Source: Pelobates cultripes
Taxonomy: Eukaryota; Chordata; Amphibia; Anura; Pelobatidae
Assembly: GCA_933207985.1 (NCBI GenBank)
Contig: OW240912.1
Coordinates: 256,851,138 to 256,915,137, forward strand
Length of the DNA stretch: 64,000 nt
Reading direction: 5' to 3'
The position numbers and the translations under genes were made by a program. A model generated the notes under the pieces. The model worked only from the letters and a program-made list of their open reading frames with translations. It did no database searches and was not told the origin of the DNA. This document shows positions 1 through 9,837 of the stretch, in pieces; positions within the stretch are counted from its first letter, which is position 1; each line of letters opens with the position of its first letter.

Positions 1-562
1 AAGCTATTTACCAAAGCCCTCTCCCTGAGGGTGTCACGGATCCTGCCGGATCTCATTCACCCAGACCAGGTGGGCTTTATTCCGGGTAGAGAGGCTAGGG
101 ATGACACGATACGAGCCCTGAACATCATACATTGTTCACAGACCTCGGGAAGAGACACAGTCCTCCTCTCTACGGACGCCGAAAAGGCGTTTGACAGGGT
201 GGACTGGGTCTTTTTGGACGAGACCTTACGACATATGGGGTTCGGTCCAATTATACGATCGTGGGTGTCGGCGCTATATTCCTCCCCAACGGCTCGGATC
301 CGCATTAACGGAGCCCTAACGCAGTCCTTCCTGATTTGCAATGGGACCCGGCAGGGCTGTCCCCTGTCCCCTCTCCTGTTTGCCCTCTCTCTTGAACCGT
401 TTCTGGAGGCGGTCAGACAGGACGGGGGTATAACGGGGGTGAGGGTGGTTCCGAAGAGCACAGAGTGGCGGCCTATGTGGACGACATGCTCTTCTTCCTG
501 GAACAGCCCAGGATTTCCATGCCCAACCTCCTACAGGCGTTTCGCACCTATCACCAGGTATC
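1..562 (+). pseudogene. L1-clade LINE copy A, ORF2 reverse transcriptase, first half
   Basis: The reading frame is open from base 1, so the element begins left of the window. It encodes the N-terminal half of a LINE reverse transcriptase, the enzyme that copies LINE RNA at a nicked genomic target. Visible blocks are DQVGF, DAEKAFDRVDW (palm motif A, first catalytic Asp) and GTRQGCPLSPLLF (motif B). The catalytic YVDD lies at 474-485 but in a different frame from the upstream part, so an indel between about 440 and 465 breaks the gene. The coding frame is cut at 562 by the LTR element and resumes at 7441. The block style and the C-terminal Cys/His motif in the second half fit the L1/Tx1 group. 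Family sure, subfamily unknown. Confidence 0.9.
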
Positions 563-1729
563 TGTGACAGAACCATCTGTCTGCTGGATTTTTGCCCGTT
601 CGTCTGTTTGTCCCCGTTCGTATGAATGGCTGGTTTCTATAGCCCAGCCATTCGAATGACTCTTTTTCCCGAACAAAACCGCCGAACGAACGGCCACCCA
701 AGTGAGGAGTGTGCTGCAGGTTAACGAAGTGATCACCATTATAACGTTGTGGTTAACCGCAGACACTTCTCAATTAAACCGAACTCAGGGTGGTCGTCGT
801 TCGTATGTCGACCACGAGGCAGCGGCCATTTTAAATCATGCGAACGCTCAGCGGTGTTTGGCTCTATTTCTATGGAACGGAAAACGGACACTTTTTCTGT
901 CGAACACCGCTGAAACAAGGGAACGCCTGGCTGCCTCCACGAAAGCATGCGAACATCGGCCGTTCGGGAGATTGAGAACACACAAAAGACTTAACCCAGA
1001 TAGCCCACCCATGGAGTCATTCGTGTACCGAAGGACTGTAAGAACTTTGACTCCATGGCGATTGAACTATGTGTGTGGGATCTGAGCGCTATTCGCCAAT
1101 AATATGCACTCAGATCCAGGCTATCTGGGGACATGTAATACGAATGGGAAATGTTCAGTTTTCATGTAGTTATGCATTTTTGTGTCTTTTATTATTTCAT
1201 GTTTAAGATGGCGACTGTCCTTGTCCTGGAGTTAATTGAGTTACTTGGTAATTAACTCCAGGACAGAGGGGAGGGAATCAGAATGCACTGTGGGTAAAAT
1301 ATGTGACTGTGTGTCAGAAATGTCCTTCTATCTGTCTGTACTTTAAGTCTTCCATTTGGTCCCCTAGGGGAGTGTCCACCAGGTGGGAGACCTGCATAAA
1401 TACGGGCAGGTAGCCCACAGTAAACCCAGATCTTATTTGACCCTCAATGCGGAGCTTCTGTCTCGTTATTGGGGGGATTTCTTCTTCACGTTTAGAGACT
1501 GCTGGATGGAACGAAAGCCGCTTTGGGGATATTATTGTTCGACGGTTCCTAGCAGTTCGTATATTGCCGTTCGGGAGTTTGGAGCCGTTCGTGGATTTCG
1601 ATCGGGAGATTGCCGCTTCCCCTGCATTTGGTTCGTGGGTTACAGAGTAAGCGAACAGAGACTGTACTGCAGCCGGGGAAGGTTTACTAAACGGCGGTTT
1701 GGCTTAAAGACACGGGAGGTGTCTTAACA
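563..1729 (+). repeat. 5' LTR of the Gmr1-like element
   Basis: It begins TGTGACAG and ends CTTAACA, and is matched over its whole length by 6274-7440. It carries many GTTCG/CGAAC words, an AAGATGGCG word at 1205-1213 that resembles a YY1 site, a strong hairpin at 1223-1264 and a TATA-like CATAAATAC near 1394. Open frames inside it (for example 702-1085) recur in the other LTR and show no protein family, so they are not treated as genes. Confidence 0.95.
1223..1264. promoter_or_regulatory. LTR hairpin followed by purine-rich tract
   Basis: GTCCTGGAGTTAATT (1223-1237) pairs perfectly with 1250-1264 around a 12-nt loop, and AGAGGGGAGGGA follows at once. The same arrangement recurs in the 3' LTR. 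Related versions occur at about 44826-44897 and 56876-56938 in other LTRs. The role is unknown; RNA structure, termination or a protein site are all possible. Confidence 0.6.
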
Positions 1730-1731
1730 AT

Positions 1732-1749
1732 TGGTGGCAGCGGTGGGAT
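1732..1749 (+). promoter_or_regulatory. Primer binding site, tRNA-Leu type
   Basis: Two bases after the 5' LTR the sequence reads TGGTGGCAGCGGTGGGAT. This is complementary over 18 bases to the 3' end, CCA included, of vertebrate tRNA-Leu (AAG/UAG anticodon family) as I know it. This is where minus-strand DNA synthesis would be primed. Confidence 0.75.
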
Positions 1750-1782
1750 GAATCCTACAGCATTGGAGGTCAGCTACAAGAG

Positions 1783-4752
1783 ATGCAGTACGAGGAATTA
1801 AGGCGTGCTACACTTAAGGACATATTGGAACGCCGAGGAAGGTCAGCAAGCAATTTAAAGAAACGGGAGATTATTGCTTTGCTACTGGAGATGGATGCAG
1901 CAACGGGAATGGAAAGAGTCAACGTGCCCAGTACCTTGGATTTAACACCCGAGGAAATACAATTCAACCGGGCAGTACAAATAAGGCTGGCACATTTTGG
2001 CCCCAACCCCCCAGCTGACATCGTGGTTCGTGTGCAGGCAGCAGTTGCAGCACAACAGGCAGCCCGGGAAAGAGGAGCTGCAGCAGCAGAGGTACCGTAT
2101 GACAATAATGTGGTTGCCAGAAAGAAGGTACCTTTTGCTGCGTTTAAAAATTTTGTGGAAACAGAGGGAGAGATTGATGGATTTTTGGCAGACTTTGAGA
2201 GGCAGTGTGCGCTACATCAGGTACCTGCAGATGAATGGGTCACCATCCTCTCTGGGAAATTATCTGGCCGGGCTAGTGAAGCTTTTCGGGCCATCCCAGA
2301 GGAGGAGATCACCAGCTACCGGGCTGTGAAAGAGGCGCTCCTAGCCAGGTATGCAGTAACCCCAGAGGCGTACAGGCGGAGGTTTAGAGAAACCAACAAG
2401 CTGGTTGGGGACTCTTATGTGGAATGGGCCTGCAGAGTCCATCGTACCGCAGCCCACTGGATGGCTGGATGCCAAGCGGTAACTGGGGAGGAGGTGTTAC
2501 AAGTGTTCCTGCTGGAGCACTGCTTTGATAGACTACCTGCTGGGGTCCGGGAATGGGTCAGAGACAGAAAACCCTCTACCCTACCCGAGGCTGCCCGTCT
2601 GGCAGACGAATACACGGATGCCCGCAAGTTGGATGGTACAGCTGCTAAAGCCCCTGCCAGACTGGAGTATCGACCAGCAGTAACACCCGCTCCTGCAGTC
2701 TACCAACCCCCAGTACACCGTACCCCAGCTGCACCACCAGCTAACAATTATATGCAACCAGCCCGATTTAATGCCCGGGAGTACTCCCAACCCATCCGGT
2801 GCTATGGGTGCAAGCAGTTGGGGCACAAGCGTCCTGAGTGCCCCCTGAACAGTGCCAACCAGGCTCAGTCCTGGAGGAGACCAGTTAATGGAAACCAGCG
2901 CCCACCTCAGCCTGCTGCTCACTGCCTAGAGCAGGAGGAATTTTGGGGCATTCTGCACGAGGCAGACCCAGTGCAAGCGGCTCACCAGGATAATCGCCAG
3001 CAACATCGGCAAACTGTGAAGCTAAATGGCAGAGTGGTAAATGGGCTGAGAGACACAGGAGCCACGATGACACTGCTCCAAAAGAACTTGGTCTCAGAGC
3101 ATCAACACACTGGAGACACTGTGGCAGTCAGGGTAGCAGGGGGTGCCGTGTTTCGCTTACCTGTTGCCCGAGTACATTTGGATTGGGGAGTGGGCGCTAG
3201 GCATGTGGATGTGGGGGTGATGAAGGACTTGCCCGCAGATGTTCTTTTGGGAAACGATTTGGCCCCTTTGGTTTCAGCCTATGCTCCGATGGGCCCTGCA
3301 GACGTGAACCCAGTGACCACCCGTGCCCAGACCCGTGCTGCCGGAACCAGCCCACTTGCTGACGAGACCCAGGTAAGATCTCCTTCCCCGACTGATACCC
3401 CAGATCAGGTCCCCTTAAGCTGGGATTCCCCAGAGGAGTTTGGGAGGGAAACCCGGGCGGATCCGACCCTCCAAAGATACAAGGACAGGGCAGAGGCTGG
3501 GGAGGAAGGAATAGATGGGGAACGGTATGAGTGGGTGGGGGACAGGTTATATAGGATCCCTAAACCTTCCCAGAAGAGTGTTGCCTCTCCGCCGAATCGC
3601 CAGTTAGTGGTACCTGCAAAGTACCGGCAGGAGATTCTGCGGATAGGGCATGATGTTCCTTTAGCTGGACATCTAGGGTCCCGCCGCACAGCCTATAGGA
3701 TTTCACAGAACTTCTTTTGGCCAAACTTTAACCAGGCTGTGCGGATGTACTGCAGCACGTGTGACACATGTCAACGGGTAGGAAAGCGGGGGGACCACCC
3801 TAAGGCTAGGCTATTATCGATGCCTATTATAGGGGAGCCCTTTGCCCGCATAGCCGTTGACATTGTGGGTCCACTGGCCAGGGCTAGTCCATCCGGTAAG
3901 AAGTATGTTCTTACCGTGGTGGACTATGCCACCCGCTATCCAGAGGCAGTAGCGCTGTCTAACATAGAGGCAGAGACGGTTGCTGATGCCCTGGTTAGAA
4001 TTTTTACTAGGGTCGGGTTCCCTAAGGAGATCCTCTCCGACCAGGGAACCCAATTCACCGCTGTGCTCACCCAGCAACTGTGGAAGGTGTGCGGCATTAA
4101 GCCGTTACTTAGCTCACCCTACCACCCACAGACTAACGGTCTCTGCGAGCGCTTTAACGGTACCCTCAAACAGATGCTGAGGACCTTTACAGACACTTGC
4201 AGAGACTGGGAGAGATTCCTGCCTCATCTATTATTTTCTTATAGAGAGGTGCCCCAGGAATCTACTGGGTTCTCCCCCTTTGAGCTGCTGTATGGGAGAA
4301 GGGTCCGCGGACCCCTAGATCTCATTAGAGGCCACTGGGAGGGGGAGACGGAGCAGGAAGGGACCCCCATAGTGCCATATGTTCTGGAACTCCGGGACCG
4401 CATGGAGAAACTGTCCCTGATGGTAAGGGAGAATCTCCAGGCGGCCCAGGGGAGACAGAAGAGATGGTACGATCAGGGTGCCCGACAGCGGGTCTTCCAG
4501 GTTGGGCAAAAGGTATTGGTGCTTAAACCTGTGAAGGCCAACAAGATGCAAGCATCTTGGCAGGGCCCGTACAAGGTAGTGGCGCAGATCTGCGACACTA
4601 CTTACTTGATAGCCAGCTGTGCAGATGAGAGGATCCAGCGGTCCTTTCATGTGAACATGCTGAAAGAGTACCAGGAGAGACCTGAGAATATTGCAGCAGT
4701 GTGTGCCCCAGCTGCAGATGATTCTGAGAATTTACCCCTTCCGATCTATTAG
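1783..4752 (+). CDS. Gag-protease-integrase polyprotein of the Gmr1-like element
   Basis: The protein is 989 residues from ATG at 1783. Residues 4-38 look like a SAP-type DNA-binding helix pair. Then come a Gag capsid-like region, a zinc knuckle C340-x2-C343-x4-H348-x4-C353 for RNA packaging, and an aspartic protease with D424-T-G. The integrase has an HHCC zinc finger (H623, H630, C660, C663) and catalytic D693, D753, E789 with 35 residues between the last two. A GPY motif at 928-930 follows. The integrase would insert the cDNA copy in the nucleus. No internal stop is present. The frame ends 24 bases inside the next ORF, which lies in the -1 frame. The integrase is Ty3/Gypsy-like in sequence although its position recalls Ty1/Copia order. 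Confidence 0.93.
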   Translation: MQYEELRRATLKDILERRGRSASNLKKREIIALLLEMDAATGMERVNVPSTLDLTPEEIQFNRAVQIRLAHFGPNPPADIVVRVQAAVAAQQAARERGAAAAEVPYDNNVVARKKVPFAAFKNFVETEGEIDGFLADFERQCALHQVPADEWVTILSGKLSGRASEAFRAIPEEEITSYRAVKEALLARYAVTPEAYRRRFRETNKLVGDSYVEWACRVHRTAAHWMAGCQAVTGEEVLQVFLLEHCFDRLPAGVREWVRDRKPSTLPEAARLADEYTDARKLDGTAAKAPARLEYRPAVTPAPAVYQPPVHRTPAAPPANNYMQPARFNAREYSQPIRCYGCKQLGHKRPECPLNSANQAQSWRRPVNGNQRPPQPAAHCLEQEEFWGILHEADPVQAAHQDNRQQHRQTVKLNGRVVNGLRDTGATMTLLQKNLVSEHQHTGDTVAVRVAGGAVFRLPVARVHLDWGVGARHVDVGVMKDLPADVLLGNDLAPLVSAYAPMGPADVNPVTTRAQTRAAGTSPLADETQVRSPSPTDTPDQVPLSWDSPEEFGRETRADPTLQRYKDRAEAGEEGIDGERYEWVGDRLYRIPKPSQKSVASPPNRQLVVPAKYRQEILRIGHDVPLAGHLGSRRTAYRISQNFFWPNFNQAVRMYCSTCDTCQRVGKRGDHPKARLLSMPIIGEPFARIAVDIVGPLARASPSGKKYVLTVVDYATRYPEAVALSNIEAETVADALVRIFTRVGFPKEILSDQGTQFTAVLTQQLWKVCGIKPLLSSPYHPQTNGLCERFNGTLKQMLRTFTDTCRDWERFLPHLLFSYREVPQESTGFSPFELLYGRRVRGPLDLIRGHWEGETEQEGTPIVPYVLELRDRMEKLSLMVRENLQAAQGRQKRWYDQGARQRVFQVGQKVLVLKPVKANKMQASWQGPYKVVAQICDTTYLIASCADERIQRSFHVNMLKEYQERPENIAAVCAPAADDSENLPLPIY

Positions 4753-6200
4753 AAAGGGATTCCCAGACTGACCTTACTACCTTGGTACAGCTAGGGGACC
4801 GGTTGAACCCCACAGAAAGGGTACAGGCGCAGCAGTTGTTATGGGAGAAGCAGGCGACGTTCTCCCAGGAACCAGGTTATACCACCCTAGCTGTGCATAA
4901 GGTAGAGACCCCTGGACAGACCCCGTTACGACAGCCCCCCTACCGTATCCCTGAAGCAGTCCGTGAAGGAATGCGGAAGGAGATACAGGAGATGACCCAA
5001 CTTGGGGTTATCGAGCACTCCGACAGCCCTTGGGCCTCGCCTGTAGTCCTGGTGCCAAAGAAAGATGGGACCACCCGGTTCTGTGTGGACTACAGGCGAC
5101 TCAACGAGCGGACCACCACTGACGCCTACCCAATGCCCCGGGTAGACGAATTACTAGATCGTATTGCCAGGGGGCGATATCTGACCACCATAGACCTGTG
5201 TAAGGGCTACTGGCAGATCCCCCTGGCCGAGGATGCTATCCCCAAGTCGGCATTTGTCACCCCATTTGGCCTGTACCAATTTAAGGTCATGCCTTTTGGG
5301 ATGAAAAATGCACCGGCTACTTTCCAACGGATGGTGGATAGACTCCTGGATGGCTTCCAAGAATTTGCCTGTGCATACTTGGGCGACATTGCGATCTACA
5401 GTGGGTCCTGGGAGGAACACCTGGTACATGTAGGGGTAGTGCTGGATAAGATTAGGGCCGCTGGCCTGACGTTGAAGCCAGAAAAGTGTCATCTAGGTAT
5501 GGCTGAAGTGCAGTACCTGGGTCACAGAGTGGGGTGTGGGAGCCAGAGACCGGAGCCAGCCAAGGTAGAGGCAGTGGCTAACTGGCCCACACCTACTACT
5601 AAGACCCAGGTATTGGCCTTCTTGGGGACGGCAGGGTACTACAGACGTTTTGTCCCTGACTACAGCGCTATCGCTAAGCCCCTGACAGACCTGACGAAGA
5701 AGAACTTGCCTAAGCAGGTCCTGTGGTCTCCGGCTTGTGAAGCTGCGTTCCAGGCACTGAAGCAGGCTCTTGTGAATGCCCCTGTCTTGGCTGCCCCAGT
5801 CCCTAACAAACGCTTTCTCGTCCATACAGATGCTTCCATGTATGGACTGGGGGCTGTGCTGAGCCAAGTCGGGGAAGATGGAGGAGAGCACCCTGTCGCA
5901 TATCTCAGCAGAAAGTTGTTACCCAGAGAAGTGAGTTATGCGGCAGTGGAGAAGGAGTGTTTGGCTTTGGTCTGGGCATTGAAAAAGTTAAGCCCCTATT
6001 TGTATGGGCAAGAGTTTTCCCTTGTGACTGATCACAACCCACTCGTTTGGCTTAACCGGGTCTCAGGAGACAATGGGAGACTGCTGAGATGGAGCTTGGC
6101 ACTACAGCCCTACAATTTTACCATCAGCTACAGACCCGGTAAGCTAAACGGAAACGCAGATGGGTTGTCACGACAAACAGACGTTTCCATCACCTCGTAG
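4728..6200 (+). CDS. Reverse transcriptase-RNase H of the Gmr1-like element
   Basis: The frame is open from 4728 but has no early ATG; the first near-start codon is TTG at 4782 (numbered residue 1 here). It overlaps the end of the upstream ORF by 25 bases in the -1 frame, which suggests frameshift expression or an old indel; I see no canonical slippery heptamer. RT blocks include FCVDYRRLN, TTIDLCKGYWQIP and MPFGMKNAP. The catalytic box reads Y199-L-G-D202 (5376-5387), so the first Asp of the usual YxDD is Gly. RNase H has D350, E392, D417 and ends in a NADGLSR-type motif. A single G at 5383 accounts for the Asp-to-Gly change, which should abolish polymerisation. No integrase follows, confirming the unusual gene order. 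Confidence 0.92.
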   Translation, partial: EFTPSDLLERDSQTDLTTLVQLGDRLNPTERVQAQQLLWEKQATFSQEPGYTTLAVHKVETPGQTPLRQPPYRIPEAVREGMRKEIQEMTQLGVIEHSDSPWASPVVLVPKKDGTTRFCVDYRRLNERTTTDAYPMPRVDELLDRIARGRYLTTIDLCKGYWQIPLAEDAIPKSAFVTPFGLYQFKVMPFGMKNAPATFQRMVDRLLDGFQEFACAYLGDIAIYSGSWEEHLVHVGVVLDKIRAAGLTLKPEKCHLGMAEVQYLGHRVGCGSQRPEPAKVEAVANWPTPTTKTQVLAFLGTAGYYRRFVPDYSAIAKPLTDLTKKNLPKQVLWSPACEAAFQALKQALVNAPVLAAPVPNKRFLVHTDASMYGLGAVLSQVGEDGGEHPVAYLSRKLLPREVSYAAVEKECLALVWALKKLSPYLYGQEFSLVTDHNPLVWLNRVSGDNGRLLRWSLALQPYNFTISYRPGKLNGNADGLSRQTDVSITS

Positions 6201-6260
6201 TCCGGTCATCCCCAAGTTGACCCGCCACAGGGTCAAGCCGGGTCTGCCGGAGTGTCCCAC

Positions 6261-6273
6261 AAGGAGGGAGCCG
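6261..6273 (+). promoter_or_regulatory. Polypurine tract of the Gmr1-like element
   Basis: AAGGAGGGAGCCG lies directly before the TGTGACAG start of the 3' LTR, the expected place for the plus-strand primer. The last bases CCG break a pure purine run, so the exact primer end is uncertain. Confidence 0.6.
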
Positions 6274-7440
6274 TGTGACAGAACCATCTGTCTGCTGGAT
6301 TTTTGCCCGTTCGTCTGTTTGTCCCCGTTCGTATGAATGGCTGGTTTCTATAGCCCAGCCATTCGAATGACTCTTTTTCCCGAACAAAACCGCCGAACGA
6401 ACGGCCACCCAAGTGAGGAGTGTGCTGCAGGTTAACGAAGTGATCACCATTATAACGTTGTGGTTAACCGCAGACACTTCTCAATTAAACCGAACTCAGG
6501 GTGGTCGTCGTTCGTATGTCGACCACGAGGCAGCGGCCATTTTAAATCATGCGAACGCTCAGCGGTGTTTGGCTCTATTTCTATGGAACGGAAAACGGAC
6601 ACTTTTTCTGTCGAACACCGCTGAAACAAGGGAACGCCTGGCTGCCTCCACGAAAGCATGCGAACATCGGCCGTTCGGGAGATTGAGAACACACAAAAGA
6701 CTTAACCCAGATAGCCCACCCATGGAGTCATTCGTGTACCGAAGGACTGTAAGAACTTTGACTCCATGGCGATTGAACTATGTGTGTGGGATCTGAGCGC
6801 TATTCGCCAATAATATGCACTCAGATCCAGGCTATCTGGGGACATGTAATACGAATGGGAAATGTTCAGTTTTCATGTAGTTATGCATTTTTGTGTCTTT
6901 TATTATTTCATGTTTAAGATGGCGACTGTCCTTGTCCTGGAGTTAATTGAGTTACTTGGTAATTAACTCCAGGACAGAGGGGAGGGAATCAGAATGCACT
7001 GTGGGTAAAATATGTGACTGTGTGTCAGAAATGTCCTGCTATCTGTCTGTACTTTAAGTCTTCCATTTGGTCCCCTAGGGGAGTGTCCACCAGGTGGGAG
7101 ACCTGCATAAATACGGGCAGGTAGCCCACAGTAAACCAGATCTTATTTGACCCTCAATGCGGAGCTTCTGTCTCGTTATTGGGGGGGATTTCTTCTTCAC
7201 GTTTAGAGACTGCTGGATGGAACGAAAGCCGCTTTGGGGATATTATTGTTCGACGGTTCCTAGCAGTTCGTATATTGCCGTTCGGGAGTTTGGAGCCGTT
7301 CGTGGATTTCGATCGGGAGATTGCCGCTTCCCCTGCATTTGGTTCGTGGGTTACCGAGTAAGCGAACAGAGACTGTACTGCAGCCGGGGAAGGTTTACTA
7401 AACGGCGGTTTGGCCTAAAGACACGGGAGGTGTCTTAACA
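6274..7440 (+). repeat. 3' LTR of the Gmr1-like element
   Basis: It has the same length as the 5' LTR (1167 bp) and near-identical sequence. Differences seen are at the TCCTTC/TCCTGC site, one C fewer in the AAACCCAG run, one extra G in a G run, A/C in GGGTTACAG and T/C in GGCTTAAAG. It is followed at once by the second GTATC target copy. Confidence 0.95.
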
Positions 7441-9039
7441 GTATCCAACTTGAAACTCAACGTGGAAAAGTCCGAAGCTATGCCGATAATGCAGGGAGAG
7501 GAACAGGCCCGCCAGCTCAGAGCTCAGTTCGCCTTCTCCTGGTGCGCAACCAAACTACGGTACCTGGGAACCTGGCTACCAGCGGATCTGACGCAGGTAT
7601 ACAGGCTGAACTTTCTCACTATCCTCTCCGCCATACAACAAGACCTCCAGCGGTGGACGCAACGGTACGTATACTGGTTCGGCCGCATTAGTGCGGTCAA
7701 AATGAACATTCTCCCCAGGCTGCTATACCTCTTCGCGACACTACCCACCAGGATCCCCCAGACGTTCTTCAACTCGGTAACAACAGCGATCCGTGGGTTT
7801 GTGTGGAATCATAGGCAGACGCGTATCCGCAGGTCGATCCTGGAGAGACCGAAAACAGCGGGAGGGATGGGGCTACCATCAGTGATCTCATACTATAGGG
7901 CCACGCACCTCCACAGAATAGTAGACTGGCACGCGAGGCCCAGCGCCAAACGATGGGTTTCCATGGAATTGCAACAGACACAGGGCACTGTCCCGTCGCA
8001 GCTCTGGCTGGGGGGGTCCACTTTCACCGACCTACACACTAAAAACCTGATGATAGATGCCACTCTCAGGATTTGGTGCGGACTAAGGTATGTCCACCAA
8101 CTCACCACCTCCCCAAGCCCGCTTACGCCCATTACACACAACCCGGGGGTGGCTGGAGGCCACCACCCGGCTGCCCTACACAACTTTCAAAGGACAGATT
8201 GGTTCTATGTACGCCAGTGGAGTCCGGGGGGAACGCTTCAACCGCTGGGTGACTTAATAACGGACAGGCAACCTACTGCGCTTGACAAATTCCATTATCA
8301 CCAAGTTAGGTCCTACTATGCCAAACTCCCGGGGAGAACTCACCTCCAACGTACACTTACGGAATTTGAACGATTGTGCACAGATAGACGACATCTAATC
8401 CATGGGGTATCCTATTTATATGCTCTGCTCCAGCAGACAGGGGATAGCGGCCCACTAGGCTACATGAGCAGATGGGAAAGGGAGACGGGTACACAGCTGA
8501 CAGACCAAGAATGGGATAAAATATTCCTCCTCACCCATAAATGCTCAATCAGCTCGAAACTCCAGGAAACCAGTTACAAATTGTTAACACGGTGGTACAT
8601 AACACCAGACTCACTGAGACATATACACGGGACGGACACGGGCGACTGTTGGAGATGTGGCTTAGAGAGAGGCACTAGCCTACATATCTGGTGGTCATGC
8701 CCCCGTATCAAACCATACTGGCAGATGATCAGGACAAAGATCAAGGAGATTACAGGGGACGACATCCCCCTACAGCCACTACCGATGCTTCTACACCATA
8801 CACCCATCCCCACGCAGGAATATAAAAAGTCACTGACAATTCACTTATTAAATGCAGCAAAAGCTCTTATTCCCCTGCACTGGAAGGGTCCATCAGTTCC
8901 CACTCTTAGACAATGGATAGACAAGGTGGAGACCATCTACGACATGGAGATTCTGACGGCCTCCCTGCGAGAGCGCACGGATAAGTGCGCCCTGACTTGG
9001 TATCCTTGGAGGCAGTATGTCTCGGGTGGGTTGGCATGA
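7441..9039 (+). pseudogene. LINE copy A, ORF2 second half (RT thumb and C-terminal domain)
   Basis: This resumes the LINE frame that was cut at 562, with the shared GTATC forming the junction codons. It is open for about 530 residues to TGA at 9037-9039. The start KLNVEKSE matches the usual L1 sequence after the catalytic motif. Near the end is a CWRC...HIWWSC Cys/His cluster (about 8647-8700), typical of the C-terminal region of L1 ORF2 proteins, which helps RNA binding. The stretch itself is undamaged, so the disabling changes in copy A are the frameshift before the YVDD box and the LTR insertion. Confidence 0.88.
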
Positions 9040-9836
9040 ACCATTGAAGCACTGAACCTACCCGGGGCACCGGGACCTCGGTAGGCGAGACTAGACATGC
9101 GGAGCCCAGGATGCTCCCGAGAGACCGGGGCACCTCCGGGAGGGCTGCCCCAACAGCCCCTATACCCGATATCTCCCCCTCCCCCTCTCCCCCCCTACGC
9201 AAACTACCTTTTAATTTTTTAATTTTTTTTTTCCTTCTTCTTTTTCTCTCTTTTTACTTGCACTTAGTACGGAAAGCCTGAACCTGACAGGCTTCGACCG
9301 GACCATACTCAGACGGACATATTACCCAGAAGTCCACGTACGACACGTCTGACACGGACAGGCCATACCGACACAGCCGAGGAGGTTGTCACCCTCCTAG
9401 ACATACATGCTAAGGAGGGGCTAACGGGTACCAGGCTGACCTCCACCTACCAGAGGTCGGTCGGTTCTTCTCTCCCATACGGAGCGAGGTGATCCGGAGC
9501 GCAACACGCCGAAATGGCCCGGGTGATTACCATATCCCCCATGACGGACCGCCCATAAGGGTCGACAATTAAGCAATTGGTGCGCACCTCATGGTGCACA
9601 CACGGACGCGGGGTTAGACGACATACACCATATCGGCCGAAGGCTGGCCGACTTTCCATATGACCACTGCCGAAGGCATAAGTCCGCACGTAGGCAAACT
9701 CCGGATTTCGAAGGCAGGAAATATTTGCAATTGTTTTGATGTTCATACATGTCTTGTACTTTTTACTGTTTTACTTGCCGTATGCTTACGGAATTCATGA
9801 AAATATATTTTCAATAAATATGATTGACACAAAAAA
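9040..9836 (+). other. 3' UTR and tail of LINE copy A
   Basis: This is non-coding sequence after ORF2 with a C-rich then T-rich block at about 9170-9260, an AATAAA at 9813-9818 and a short A-run ending near 9836. The sequence then switches abruptly to a LINE endonuclease coding region, so 9836 is taken as the 3' end of copy A. Confidence 0.7.
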
Positions 9837-9837
9837 A

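Larger units (their letters stand above)
563..7440 (+). mobile_element. Complete Gmr1-like Ty3/Gypsy LTR retrotransposon
   Basis: This is a full-length element with two 1167-bp LTRs (TG...CA) flanked by an exact 5-bp target duplication GTATC (558-562 and 7441-7445), inserted in the RT codons of LINE copy A. The internal region encodes Gag, protease and integrase in one frame and RT-RNase H in a second, so the order is PR-IN-RT-RH. Ordinary Ty3/Gypsy elements have integrase last. The integrase-first order with Gypsy-type domains is the hallmark of the Gmr1 group first known from cod. The two LTRs differ by three substitutions and two single-base indels by eye, so insertion was recent. A catalytic change in RT (see 4728-6200) may make this copy inactive. 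Confidence 0.93.

Noticed and set aside
702..1085. 127-codon ORF repeated at 6413-6796
   Set aside because: It lies inside the two LTRs, so duplication is just LTR identity. No protein family and poor codon character.
1383..1727. 114-codon ORF in the 5' LTR
   Set aside because: LTR R/U5 sequence; the copy in the 3' LTR is changed by two indels without sign of constraint.
3405..3689. Antisense ORFs across the Gmr1-like coding region (also 2581-2922, 4315-4650, 5493-5891)
   Set aside because: Shadows of strongly coding plus-strand frames.
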